Positions 1 to 8,156 of a DNA stretch of 64,000 nt are shown here, in pieces. Every line of letters begins with the position of its first letter. Position 1 is the first letter of the stretch. This DNA is from Kribbella antibiotica (GTDB lineage: Bacteria > Actinomycetota > Actinomycetes > Propionibacteriales > Kribbellaceae), in the NCBI RefSeq assembly GCF_004349055.1, contig NZ_SMKX01000024.1, positions 19,887 to 83,886 on the forward strand, written 5' to 3'. The translations under genes and the position numbers were made by a program. The notes beneath the pieces are model-generated. The model saw only the letters and a list, made by a program, of their open reading frames with translations, was not told where the DNA came from and did not search any database.

Positions 1-1
1 C

Positions 2-934
2 GCGGTCAACAATCTGCGGGTTCGGGATCTGGGCCGGGACAAGCTGTTTGCGTTGCCCAAGGCATCGACCCGGAATCAGTGGTCGATCGATCCGCATGGT
101 GAGCACGGGACGAAGGTCAGTTCCTACAACACCAAGACCCGCAAGTGGACGCTGTGGAAGACGTTCAGCTCGATGACCCAGTTCGAGGGTCCGGCGCTGA
201 CGAGTCTCATCCTGCCGTCAGGTGCTGTCCGGCGGTATCGCGGTGGGCTGCGGGGGATCGATGCTCCAGGCAAGCACCTCGACACGGTCAACGTGGTTTC
301 ACTGGAACACTACCTGCGTGGCGTCGTACCGCGGGAGGCCTTGTCCAGTTGGCGTCCGGCCGCACTGCAGGCGCAGGCTGTTGCCGCGCGCACCTACTCG
401 GTGTTCCATCGAAACCGGAGTGTCAAGCGCGCCTATGACCTCTGCGACACGATCGCCTGCCAGGTCTACGGCGGTTACAACGACGAGAAGAACGCGACCA
501 ATGCCGCGATCACCGCAACGGCCGGGCAAGTGCGGCTGTACAAGGGTAAACCGATCATCGCCGAGTTCTCCTCGTCGAACGGCGGGGCGACCGCGGCTGG
601 GAGCGTCCCGTACCAGGTGATGAAGGTGGATTCCTGGGACGCGTATCCCGGTAACGGGAACCCGAATGTCGCGTGGACGGTGACGCGGAAGACGGCCGCT
701 GTGCAGGCGGTATTCGACGTCGGCACGATCCGCACGCTGCGCGTCATCCGCCGTACCGGGGTCGGGCCGGCCGGTGGGCGCGCGGCGCGAATCGAGGCGA
801 TCGGGTCGAAGGGGCGGCGGGAGTTGAGTGCCGATCAGCTCCGTGGGCGGCTGCATCTGAAGTCCGCCTGGATCGCGTTCCCGGTGGCGCCACTTGATAT
901 GTCAACTGTGCCGGCGGGGATCGCCGGTCGCTGA
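2..934 (+). CDS. SpoIID/LytB-domain protein, 5' truncated
   Basis: The frame is open from base 2, so the gene begins before the window; 310 codons are visible. The SpoIID signature is clear: a segment reading EHYLRGVVPREA followed by LQAQAVAARTYSVFHR, then CQVYGGY and the FSSSNGG region. SpoIID is a lytic transglycosylase acting on peptidoglycan during sporulation in Bacillus; actinobacterial LytB-like homologues are usually secreted and of unknown physiological role. The N-terminal signal sequence expected of such proteins would lie outside the window. It ends 93 bp before the GH76 gene and is probably a separate unit, since a palindrome lies in the gap. Family assignment is secure; substrate and role are not. 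Confidence 0.88.
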   Translation, partial: AVNNLRVRDLGRDKLFALPKASTRNQWSIDPHGEHGTKVSSYNTKTRKWTLWKTFSSMTQFEGPALTSLILPSGAVRRYRGGLRGIDAPGKHLDTVNVVSLEHYLRGVVPREALSSWRPAALQAQAVAARTYSVFHRNRSVKRAYDLCDTIACQVYGGYNDEKNATNAAITATAGQVRLYKGKPIIAEFSSSNGGATAAGSVPYQVMKVDSWDAYPGNGNPNVAWTVTRKTAAVQAVFDVGTIRTLRVIRRTGVGPAGGRAARIEAIGSKGRRELSADQLRGRLHLKSAWIAFPVAPLDMSTVPAGIAGR

Positions 935-983
935 ACCATTGACGGCATCTCCCTGGGCCGATTACAACTGTGGCGGTCAGAGC

Positions 984-999
984 ATGACATCGATGTCAT
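984..999. promoter_or_regulatory. 16-bp perfect palindrome, LacI-type operator candidate
   Basis: ATGACATCGATGTCAT is a perfect palindrome with a central CG, the form typical of LacI-family operators. It sits 29 bp upstream of the GH76 start codon. No LacI gene is in the window, so the cognate regulator is unknown; local sugar-responsive control is an inference. Confidence 0.5.
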
Positions 1000-1027
1000 C
1001 CGTCACCGCCCACAGAGGAGCCGGTCG

Positions 1028-2179
1028 ATGCGCAGGAAATTGGGTATATCAACTCGGATCGTGGCCGGCCTGGTGGCGGCCGCGGTCGTGGGGTCGTTGC
1101 AGGTCTCGGCGGCGAGCGCCGTGACAAGTCCGGCGGCCCGCGCCAAGGCGTCGTATGACGCGATCAACAAGTACTTCGGTACCGAGCACGGGTTGCTGCT
1201 CGAGGAGTACCCGAACCACCAGACCAACCCGTACTCGTACGTCTGGCCGTACTCGCAGGCGGCGATCGCGGCCGAGGACATCGCCGGGATCCCGGGCTCC
1301 GGGCACAAGGCGGCGGCCGAGGCGGAACGCCGGATCGACGCCTATTCGCCGTACTGGAACTCGACGACGACGCCGAAGGGGTACGACTCCTACGTGCGGG
1401 CGCCGCTGGGTGGGGGCGGCGACAAGTTCTACGACGACAACGAGTGGATCGGGCTGCACCTGATCCAGAACTACAAACGCACCGGAGACCGTACGTCGCT
1501 CGCTCGGGCCAAGGAGATCTTCGCCCTGGTCGTGCACGGGTGGGACACCGACCCGGCGCATCCGTGCGCCGGCGGGGTCTACTGGACGCAGGCGCCGTGG
1601 AGCCAGGACCGCAACACCGTGTCGAACGGACCGGGCGCTGAGCTCGGAGCGCACCTGTATCTGCTGACGCGTGACCGGTCGTACCTGACGTGGGCGAAGC
1701 GGATGTACCAGTGGGCGCAGGACTGCATGCTCGCGCCGAACGGTCTCTACTGGGACCACATCGACCTGGCCGGCAACGTTGAGAAGACGCAGTGGAGTTA
1801 CAACCAGGGCGTCATGCTCGGGGCCGGCGTCTTGTTGTACAAGGCAACCGGTGACCACCGCTACCTGCGCGAAGCCAAGTCGGTCGCGAACGCGTCACTC
1901 GCCTTCTACAACACGCGCGAGATCCTCGCCAAGAACGGCGCCGCGTTCAACTCCATCTGGTTCAAGAACCTGCTGATCCTCGACTCGGTGGCTCCTGACC
2001 CCCGCTACCGCAAAGCCATGCAGGCGTACGCCGATGACCAGTGGAACACCACCAGAGACCCCGCCACCAACCTCTACAAGTTCCGCGAGGGTTCCGTGGA
2101 ACTCCTCCAGCAATCCGGCATCGCCCAGGTCCACGCCCTCCTCGCCTGGCCCCGCTCCCGCTACCACCTCCTGGCCTGA
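1028..2179 (+). CDS. Secreted glycoside hydrolase family 76 (alpha-1,6-mannanase-like)
   Basis: A 383-residue protein with an N-terminal signal peptide (basic start, hydrophobic stretch to about residue 33, ASA-type cleavage region). The body is the all-alpha (alpha/alpha)6 barrel of GH76, with the family's adjacent catalytic aspartates visible as D136-D137 in YDDNEW. Other family segments include NGPGAELGAHL and WSYNQGVMLGA. GH76 enzymes cut alpha-1,6-linked mannan, from fungal cell walls or from actinobacterial lipomannan. Start ATG 1028 is preceded by a GAGGAG-type ribosome site. The gene stands alone between a LacI-like palindrome and a hairpin terminator, which fits an inducible secreted polysaccharide hydrolase. 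Confidence 0.9.
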   Translation: MRRKLGISTRIVAGLVAAAVVGSLQVSAASAVTSPAARAKASYDAINKYFGTEHGLLLEEYPNHQTNPYSYVWPYSQAAIAAEDIAGIPGSGHKAAAEAERRIDAYSPYWNSTTTPKGYDSYVRAPLGGGGDKFYDDNEWIGLHLIQNYKRTGDRTSLARAKEIFALVVHGWDTDPAHPCAGGVYWTQAPWSQDRNTVSNGPGAELGAHLYLLTRDRSYLTWAKRMYQWAQDCMLAPNGLYWDHIDLAGNVEKTQWSYNQGVMLGAGVLLYKATGDHRYLREAKSVANASLAFYNTREILAKNGAAFNSIWFKNLLILDSVAPDPRYRKAMQAYADDQWNTTRDPATNLYKFREGSVELLQQSGIAQVHALLAWPRSRYHLLA

Positions 2180-2192
2180 CGGACGCCCCTTC

Positions 2193-2219
2193 GGCGCGGC
2201 CGCCTCGCGCGGTCGCGCC
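2193..2219 (+). terminator. Hairpin after the GH76 gene
   Basis: Eleven-base arms GGCGCGGCCGC and GCGGTCGCGCC pair with one G-U wobble around a 5-nt loop, 13 nt past the GH76 stop codon. The T-rich tail is weak (CCTTTCG), so this may be a GC-hairpin type terminator. Confidence 0.5.
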
Positions 2220-2262
2220 GACCGTCCTTTCGCGAGATCATGCGGTTCCGGCGAACCTGTGC

Positions 2263-2342
2263 CACTGATCAACCTGCTGCAGATGGTCAAGAGGTGCGGG
2301 GATTGAGCGTGCTGTGGTTGTGGCCACGCAGGTTGATCAGTG
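2263..2342. repeat. Intergenic inverted repeat 1 (15-bp perfect arms)
   Basis: CACTGATCAACCTGC at 2263-2277 is exactly inverted at 2328-2342, with a 50-nt spacer. The 445-bp stretch from 2180 to 2624 carries no convincing gene; this element, a second inverted repeat at 2462-2562 and the terminators at each end are all I can see in it. It could be a short intergenic repeat unit or part of a structured RNA. Confidence 0.55.
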
Positions 2343-2461
2343 TGTGGCGTCCGCCCCAGCCGCGCTGGTGAGTGATGGCCGAGCGTGGCGGAACGACTAG
2401 TCCACGAGTTGGTGGGTGATGGCGGTCCACCTGTCGGCGACTCGCGTTCTCGGATGCAGGC

Positions 2462-2562
2462 TGCACGAAGAACTGCAGGTGGTGCGGGGATGCGGTGTGC
2501 TCGGGACGGACTCACACGTGCGGGCGGGTATACGTGGGCGACTACCTGCAGTCCTTCGTGCG
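2462..2562. repeat. Intergenic inverted repeat 2 (imperfect 21-bp arms)
   Basis: The arm at 2462-2482 is matched in inverse orientation at 2542-2562 with about 18 of 21 positions; the shared core is CTGCAG flanked by a CGAAG/CTTCG block. The spacer is 59 nt. Function unknown; no reading frame here looks coding. Confidence 0.45.
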
Positions 2563-2576
2563 CCCTGGGGCAAAGA

Positions 2577-2617
2577 AACAGCCGCCGCCGAAGGGGTTCC
2601 TTCGGGCGGCGGCTGTT
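2577..2617 (-). terminator. Terminator of the cyclophilin gene
   Basis: Arms AACAGCCGCCGCCGAAGG and CCTTCGGGCGGCGGCTGTT form a long GC stem with a single bulged base and GGTT loop, immediately past the cyclophilin stop. In the minus direction it is followed by TTTCTTTG, a U-rich tail, as in an intrinsic terminator. Confidence 0.85.
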
Positions 2618-2624
2618 GAAAAGA

Positions 2625-3506
2625 TCAGGCGGCTGCTGTTGCGGTGTTGATTTTGACGGGGGTGACGGGGCTGCCGTCGGTGGGGCCGTTCTTGGGCTTG
2701 ACGCCCGCGTTGGCGACCTTGTCGATGAGTTTGAGGCTGGGCTCGTCGAGGGTGCCGAAGGCGGTGTACTGCGGGCCCAGGCCGGAGGCGTCGCCGTAGA
2801 CGATGAAGAACTGGCTGCCGTTGGTGTTGGGGCCCGAGTTGGCCATGGCGAGGATGCCGCGGCCGTACTTCAGGGTCGGGTAGACCTCGTCGGCGAAGCT
2901 GTAGCCGGGGCCGCCGCTGCCTTGCTTGGCCTCGTCCTTGGTCGGGTCGCCGCACTGGAGGACCTGCAGGCCTTCGCCGACGGTGAGCCGGTGGCAGGTG
3001 GTGTCGGCGAAGTACTTCTGGCCGACGAGGCTCAGGAAGTTCTTCACCGTGCAGGGGGCCAGAGCGCTGTCCAGGGTGACCTGGAGGTCGCCGACGGACG
3101 TGTTCAGGCTGACCTTCGACGTCCCGGAGGCCTTGATCTTGCCGTCGGACGGCGGGTCGACCTTCTTACTGGCCGGCTCGGCGCCCTTCTTGTAGGTGCA
3201 GTTCACCTCGGCCGGCAGCGCCGTCGCCCGCTTCGGCGCGGGGGCCAGTGCGGTCGGGATGCTCTTCGGCTTGCCGTCGGGGACCGCGGGCGCATCGGTC
3301 GGCGGGGTGTCGCCGGCCGCCGGGGTGTCGTTGCTGCCCTTGGGACCGAAGAGCACGAAAACTCCGACCAGGACTGCGACAACGGCCACCACCGCGGTCA
3401 CCGTGACGGCGAGGTTCCGCCGCTGCCGGGACCGCTCAGCCTGCCGCTCGGCCTGCCGTTTGGCCTTCCGTGCCGCGAGCTGCTGCTCGTGGGTCCTCTT
3501 GGACAT
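2625..3506 (-). CDS. Membrane-anchored cyclophilin-type peptidyl-prolyl isomerase
   Basis: A 293-residue protein. It starts with a highly charged Lys/Arg/Gln cytoplasmic segment (residues 1-30), one membrane helix at about 32-54, a Pro/Ala-rich linker, and a cyclophilin domain from about residue 125. The domain shows the family core GRGILAMANSGPNTNGSQFF and the TAFG segment. The usual FHR substrate motif reads CHR here and the following MVQGGDP-like stretch reads LQVLQCGDP, so two cysteines sit near the active site. The architecture matches the actinobacterial PPIase that faces the outside of the cell and helps fold exported proteins. A strong terminator follows; the start ATG has a GAGGGAGG ribosome site. 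Confidence 0.9.
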   Translation of the reverse strand: MSKRTHEQQLAARKAKRQAERQAERSRQRRNLAVTVTAVVAVVAVLVGVFVLFGPKGSNDTPAAGDTPPTDAPAVPDGKPKSIPTALAPAPKRATALPAEVNCTYKKGAEPASKKVDPPSDGKIKASGTSKVSLNTSVGDLQVTLDSALAPCTVKNFLSLVGQKYFADTTCHRLTVGEGLQVLQCGDPTKDEAKQGSGGPGYSFADEVYPTLKYGRGILAMANSGPNTNGSQFFIVYGDASGLGPQYTAFGTLDEPSLKLIDKVANAGVKPKNGPTDGSPVTPVKINTATAAA

Positions 3507-3654
3507 GCAAACCCTCCCTCACCGTGATGTCTGGAGGGAACTTACAGCGTCAACCTGAGAACTGTCTGTAAACCGTCTGAACTGTGACCAGCCCGGGCGT
3601 GGTTCAGGCGTAGACCAGTAGGCTGCGGCGCATCGGTCGGACTTGGGAGGGTTC

Positions 3655-4347
3655 ATGCGGGGACGCGCGTTGGTACTGGCGGTTGGTGTGGTTGCTTCGG
3701 GGCTGATGGGGGTGCAAGCGGCCACGGCACAGGCCAAGCCGGAAGCATTGCCGGCCTGTCAGTTCGGGATCCCGGCGAAGGTGGCGATCACCAAGCCGAA
3801 CGCTCGCCTGCCGATCGGGATGGGGGCCACCTGTCCCAAGGCGGTTTACGAGGCCGTTTGGGTAGGACAGGCCGACGGCGTCACCGGTACGTCGTATCAG
3901 GTGGCGTGTGGTTGGGGCCACCCGAATTGCGGTGTCGTCCTCGAGAACACCTACCCCGGTCGGGTGATGCACTGGACCGCGCCGTCGGGCCACGGTGCAG
4001 ATCGGACCGGAGCGTGGATCGCCAGCCTGCGCTCCGCGACCTCGACCACCAAGTACGGCGCGGCGGTCTCGCTGACCGGAGCACGGAGCGGGACGAAGAC
4101 CACGCTCACCGCGCGCCCGACGTACTACAGCGCCAAGACCAAGGGCTTCGTGCGCCATCACGGGCGGGTGCTGTTCCAGTCCAAGGACCCGGGTTCCTCG
4201 GTCTGGAAGGACCTTGGGTACGTCGTGCCGAGCTCGACCGGCGCGGCGACCTACACGCTCACCACCAACCGCAGCCGGGCGTATCGCGCGTACGTCGCGT
4301 CGTCGGCCACGGTTTGGTACGCCTACTCGGCGAACGTCACGCGCTAG
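3655..4347 (+). CDS. Secreted protein of unknown function
   Basis: ATG 3655 is chosen over an in-frame TTG at 3643 because GGGAGG lies at the right distance before it. The 230-residue product has a signal peptide (hydrophobic run ending near QAATAQA) and a mature part rich in Thr, Ser, Tyr and Lys. The second half (VSLTGARSGTKTTLTARPTYYSAKTK onward, with GRVLFQSK and NRSRAYRAYVAS further on) resembles the beta-rich Ig-like repeats of extracellular actinobacterial proteins. I recognise no catalytic motif. It is divergent from the cyclophilin gene, and its last 11 bases overlap the end of the convergent hydrolase gene. Confidence 0.75.
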   Translation: MRGRALVLAVGVVASGLMGVQAATAQAKPEALPACQFGIPAKVAITKPNARLPIGMGATCPKAVYEAVWVGQADGVTGTSYQVACGWGHPNCGVVLENTYPGRVMHWTAPSGHGADRTGAWIASLRSATSTTKYGAAVSLTGARSGTKTTLTARPTYYSAKTKGFVRHHGRVLFQSKDPGSSVWKDLGYVVPSSTGAATYTLTTNRSRAYRAYVASSATVWYAYSANVTR

Positions 4348-5686
4348 TCCTCGCGAACAAGCGGCCGGCCAGGTCACCGCCGGTGATCCGGCCGTCCGTA
4401 CCGCGGGTGAAGTAGCCGCGCTGCCCGGCCAGGCCGCCGGCAGTGATGACGAACTCGTCATCGGGGAGCAGAGCGAGGGCGGCGGCCGGGAGGTCCGGCG
4501 GGATCGTGGCTTCGGTGCTCGCGCGGAGTTCGGGCTTGATCTCGACGGCGAGGGTGATGTTGGTGCCCTCAGCAACGATGTCGACGTTCATCGCGTCGTT
4601 CTCATACCGGCCGGCCATCTCCACGGCTCGCGCCTCGTCGTAGGGCAGCGGCTCCGGCGCACGCTCGACCAATCCGAGATAGTGCTCGAGCGCCCACCGC
4701 AATACCGCCTGGTTGAGCTGATACCCGTCCGGCCCCGAGTTCGTCAGTGACACAACGGCAAACCCAGTCGACGGTACGACGAGGAGTTCGGCGTACTGGC
4801 CGTTGCCCGAGCCGCCGTGGCCGATCGTCAGCACCCCGTCGATCGTCTTGCGGAACCAGCAGATCCCGAACCCGTCGCCCAATGTGCTCGCCCGCAACGC
4901 GACGGTCTCGTCCCGCATCCCGTGCAGAACCGAAGCAGGCAGTAAGCCGGCGCCATCGCCCAGCTGAAACTTTGCCCACTGCAACAAGTCGCCAACGGTC
5001 GACACGACACCGCCGCCAGGGTTGTTGCCGCGGTCCCCAGCCTTCCAGGCTTTCCACGGTACGGCGGGCCGCAGTACGCCGTCCGCATCCGGATTGTGGC
5101 CGACGGCAAATTTGCGGATCATCACATCGTCGATGTCGAAGACCGTGTTGGTCAGCCCGAGCGGCTCGAACAACAACGAGGCCATCGCCTGCTCATAAGG
5201 CAGTTCGGTCACGTTCTCGATGATCCGGCCGACGAGATTGAACCCCGCCTGACTGTACGACGCCCGCGAGCCCGGCGAAGCGATCTGCGGAAGCTCGGCC
5301 AGCTTGGCCACGAATCCGGCCAGCGTCGGGTCGAGGTCGCCGACCAGATTCCAGTCGAGACCGGCGGTGTGGTTGAGCAGGTTCAGGACGGTGATCCGCT
5401 CGGCCGCGTCGGCGTCAGCCAGTTGCAGATCCGGGACATAACGCCGTACCGGTGCGTCGAGCTCGACCTTTCCCAAAGCGACCAATCGCATGAGGGCGGT
5501 CGCGGTGAAGGTCTTCGAGACCGACGCGAGGTGGAAGAGCGTGTCCCGGTCGATCGCCTCCGTCCCTCCGACCCGCGTCACGCCATGCCCGGCGAATACC
5601 TCGGCGCCGTCGACCAGTACGCCGACCGCCGCACCCGGCACGCCCAGCTCGGCGGCCTTCGCGGCAACAAACTCGTGGAGCTCCAT
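4337..5686 (-). CDS. Serine hydrolase of the class C beta-lactamase/PBP fold
   Basis: A 449-residue protein with the SxxK motif as S55-V-S-K58 and the second motif as Y144-S-Q, replacing the usual Y-S-N; the third motif appears as HGG in IGHGGSGNG. Proteins of this fold include esterases, D-aminopeptidases and beta-lactamases, so the substrate cannot be read from the sequence. There is no signal peptide, suggesting a cytoplasmic enzyme. The start is ATG 5686, which has an AGGTGAGG ribosome site; a longer frame from 5755 would run through the operator cluster and is unlikely. Three palindromes immediately upstream imply tight repression. Confidence 0.88.
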   Translation of the reverse strand: MELHEFVAAKAAELGVPGAAVGVLVDGAEVFAGHGVTRVGGTEAIDRDTLFHLASVSKTFTATALMRLVALGKVELDAPVRRYVPDLQLADADAAERITVLNLLNHTAGLDWNLVGDLDPTLAGFVAKLAELPQIASPGSRASYSQAGFNLVGRIIENVTELPYEQAMASLLFEPLGLTNTVFDIDDVMIRKFAVGHNPDADGVLRPAVPWKAWKAGDRGNNPGGGVVSTVGDLLQWAKFQLGDGAGLLPASVLHGMRDETVALRASTLGDGFGICWFRKTIDGVLTIGHGGSGNGQYAELLVVPSTGFAVVSLTNSGPDGYQLNQAVLRWALEHYLGLVERAPEPLPYDEARAVEMAGRYENDAMNVDIVAEGTNITLAVEIKPELRASTEATIPPDLPAAALALLPDDEFVITAGGLAGQRGYFTRGTDGRITGGDLAGRLFARTSA

Positions 5687-5706
5687 CGTCCTCACCTTTC
5701 CTTGAA

Positions 5707-5779
5707 CTTGAACATCGTTCAAGGAACAGTAACGGACAACCTGAACATTGTTCAAGAGTTTTCTTGAACAGTGTTCAGG
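5707..5779. promoter_or_regulatory. Three copies of a 17-bp operator palindrome
   Basis: CTTGAACATCGTTCAAG (5707-5723), CCTGAACATTGTTCAAG (5740-5756) and CTTGAACAGTGTTCAGG (5763-5779) fit CTTGAAC-N3-GTTCAAG. Start-to-start spacings are 33 and 23 bp. The size and symmetry suit a TetR-family repressor. The only downstream gene is the beta-lactamase-fold hydrolase; no regulator gene is adjacent. Confidence 0.75.
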
Positions 5780-5790
5780 TCAGGAGGAAA

Positions 5791-7569
5791 TCAGTCCTTG
5801 ATCTCGCAGAGCACAGCGCCGGCCGAGACCGTCGCGCCGACCTCGGCGGACAGGCCGGTCACAGTGCCGGCCTTGTGCGCGTTCAGCGGCTGCTCCATCT
5901 TCATCGCCTCCAGGACGACGATCAGGTCGCCCTCGGCGACCGTGGCGCCTTCCTCGACGGCCAGCTTCACGATCGTGCCCTGCATCGGCGAGGTCAGCGA
6001 GTCGCCCGAGGCGGCCGCCTTACCTGAGCCACCCGTACGGCGAGCCGGCTTCTTTTTCGCGCCAGCGCCCGCACCGCCCGCAGCGCCACCGGCGGAGATC
6101 CCGAATCCAGCCGGCAGTGCGACCTCAAGCCGCTTGCCGCCGACCTCGACGACGACCTTCGCCCGCTCGGCATCCTCAGGCGCCTCGGCGGTCGGGCCGT
6201 CGTACGGCGTGAGCTTGTTGTCGAACTCGGTCTCGATCCAGCGCGTGTGCACCTGGAACCCGTTGTCGCCGACGAATGCCGGATCCGAAACGACTGTCGC
6301 GTGGAACGGGACGACGGTGGGCATGCCCTCGACCACGAACTCGCGAAGCGCCCGGCGGGACCGCTCGAGCGCCTGCGTCCGGTCGCGACCGGTCACGATC
6401 AGCTTGGCGACCAGCGAGTCGAACGCGCCGGGGACGGTCTCGCCCTCGTCGTACCCGCCGTCGATCCGGACGCCCGGACCGCTCGGGGGCTTCCACTTGG
6501 TCAGCGTGCCAGGTGCGGGCAGGAAGCCGCGGCCGCCGTCCTCGGCGTTGATCCGGAACTCGATCGAGTGCCCGCTCACCACCGGGTCGTCGTACCCGAG
6601 CTCTTCGCCGTTCGCGATCCGGAACATCTCCCGGACCAGGTCCAGCCCGGTGACCTCTTCGGAGACCGGGTGCTCGACCTGCAGCCGGGTGTTGACCTCG
6701 AGGAACGAGATCAACCCGTCTTGGCCGACCAGGAACTCGCAGGTGCCGGCGCCGACGTACCCGGCCTCGCGCAGGATCGCTTTGGACGACTTGTAGAGGG
6801 TCGCCAGCTGCTCATCCGAAAGGAAAGGCGCGGGCGCCTCCTCGACCAGCTTCTGGTAGCGGCGCTGCAGTGAGCAGTCCCGGGTGGAGACGACCACGAC
6901 GTTGCCGTGAGCATCGGCCAGGCACTGCGTCTCGACGTGCCGCGGCTTGTCCAGGTATCGCTCGACGAAGCACTCGCCACGCCCGAAGGCGCTGACCGCC
7001 TCGCGGGTCGCGGACTCGAACAGCTCCGGGATCTCCTCCAGGTTGCGGGCGACCTTCATGCCGCGCCCACCACCCCCGTACGCCGCCTTGATCGCGATCG
7101 GTAGTCCGAATTCCTCGGCGAATGCGACCACCTCGGAAGCATCGGCCACCGGATTCGGCGTGCCGGGGACCTGGGGTGCGCCGACCTTCTCGGCGATGTG
7201 CCGGGCCTTCACCTTGTCGCCGAGCGAGTCGATCGCCGACGGCGGCGGGCCGATCCAGATCAGCCCGGCGTCGATGACGGCCTGGGCGAACTCGGCGTTC
7301 TCGGCCAGGAAGCCGTACCCCGGGTGCACCGCGTCCGCGCCGGAGCGGGCCGCGAGATCCAGAATCTTGGCGATGTTCAGGTATGACTCGGCCGGGGTTG
7401 ACCCGTCCAGCGCGTACGCCTCGTCGGCGAGCCGCACGAACAGGGCGTCCCGATCCTGATCGGCGTACACGGCGACGCTGCCCAGCCCCGCGTCGGCCGC
7501 GGCCCGGACGACCCGGACGGCGATCTCGCCCCGGTTGGCAACCAGCACCTTGGTGATCTGCTTCGACAC
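5791..7569 (-). CDS. Acyl-CoA carboxylase alpha subunit (biotin carboxylase + biotin carrier)
   Basis: A 592-residue protein with, in order, a biotin carboxylase N domain ([17 protein letters not shown]), an ATP-grasp domain with the glycine-rich AYGGGGRGM loop, a biotin carboxylase C domain, an Ala/Gly/Lys-rich linker, and a biotinyl domain carrying EAMKM with the biotinylated lysine at 557. Such subunits carboxylate biotin with bicarbonate and ATP and partner with a beta carboxyltransferase to make malonyl-CoA, methylmalonyl-CoA or related products. No beta subunit is adjacent; one lies about 38 kb away at 45800. GTG 7569 is preceded by an AAGGAGT site. The Lrp gene lies upstream on the same strand. 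Confidence 0.95.
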   Translation of the reverse strand: MSKQITKVLVANRGEIAVRVVRAAADAGLGSVAVYADQDRDALFVRLADEAYALDGSTPAESYLNIAKILDLAARSGADAVHPGYGFLAENAEFAQAVIDAGLIWIGPPPSAIDSLGDKVKARHIAEKVGAPQVPGTPNPVADASEVVAFAEEFGLPIAIKAAYGGGGRGMKVARNLEEIPELFESATREAVSAFGRGECFVERYLDKPRHVETQCLADAHGNVVVVSTRDCSLQRRYQKLVEEAPAPFLSDEQLATLYKSSKAILREAGYVGAGTCEFLVGQDGLISFLEVNTRLQVEHPVSEEVTGLDLVREMFRIANGEELGYDDPVVSGHSIEFRINAEDGGRGFLPAPGTLTKWKPPSGPGVRIDGGYDEGETVPGAFDSLVAKLIVTGRDRTQALERSRRALREFVVEGMPTVVPFHATVVSDPAFVGDNGFQVHTRWIETEFDNKLTPYDGPTAEAPEDAERAKVVVEVGGKRLEVALPAGFGISAGGAAGGAGAGAKKKPARRTGGSGKAAASGDSLTSPMQGTIVKLAVEEGATVAEGDLIVVLEAMKMEQPLNAHKAGTVTGLSAEVGATVSAGAVLCEIKD

Positions 7570-7636
7570 AGCGCGACTCCTTCCAAGCCTGGGGCCACTC
7601 TAGAGTCCAAACCGTGGACAGTGGGGAGGGCGTGCA

Positions 7637-8086
7637 TCACATCACTGTGGGCTGTCGCTCGAAGAACGACTCCAGTACGACGACTGTCTGCGTACTGGTC
7701 ACGCCGTCCACCTGGTGGAGCGCGCGTAGGGTCGCCTGCAGGTCCTCCGTGGTTGCCGTCCGCACCTTCACCAGGACCGATGCCGGTCCGGCGATGATGT
7801 GGGCCTCCTCGACCGCCGGGATCTCCGTCAGTGCGCGCCGGGTCGGTTCGTCGCCCATCCAAGTGCTCGCGTCCAGCAGGACGAAGGCTGCGACGCCCCG
7901 GCCGAGGGCGACCGGATCGACCTCGATCGTGGTCCGCCGGATGACGCCGGACGCTTTCAGCTTCCGGACCCGCTCGTGGGTGGCGGCCGCGGACAGCCCG
8001 ACCGCCTGGCCAAGGACGGCGTACGACTGGGTGGCGTCCTGCTGAAGCTGAGCAAGCAGCTGGCGATCGATATCGTCTACGGTCAT
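7637..8086 (-). CDS. Lrp/AsnC family transcriptional regulator
   Basis: A 149-residue protein, the usual length for the family. The N-terminal winged helix-turn-helix (IDRQLLAQLQQDATQSY, then LSAAATHERVRKLKASGVI) is followed by a RAM/AsnC ligand-binding domain from about residue 65. Family members sense amino acids or related small molecules and often regulate neighbours. It is divergent from the SMP-30/STAND gene run (70 bp between start codons) and upstream of the carboxylase alpha subunit, so either could be a target. The ligand cannot be inferred. Confidence 0.9.
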   Translation of the reverse strand: MTVDDIDRQLLAQLQQDATQSYAVLGQAVGLSAAATHERVRKLKASGVIRRTTIEVDPVALGRGVAAFVLLDASTWMGDEPTRRALTEIPAVEEAHIIAGPASVLVKVRTATTEDLQATLRALHQVDGVTSTQTVVVLESFFERQPTVM

Positions 8087-8156
8087 TGATGCCCCCAGCT
8101 GTATGTCATTCTGTTGACGAGGATGTTAGCAGGATGAGATCTCGTGGAGGGGACTC

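Noticed and set aside
2180..2576. Possible small gene or insertion-sequence remnant in the 445-bp gap
   Set aside because: No frame with credible start, ribosome site and composition; the inverted arms are not flanked by target duplications that I can see.
2385..3527. Plus-strand frame across the cyclophilin gene
   Set aside because: Runs through the cyclophilin terminator and gene in antisense; product is Gly/Val/Ala-rich without motifs.
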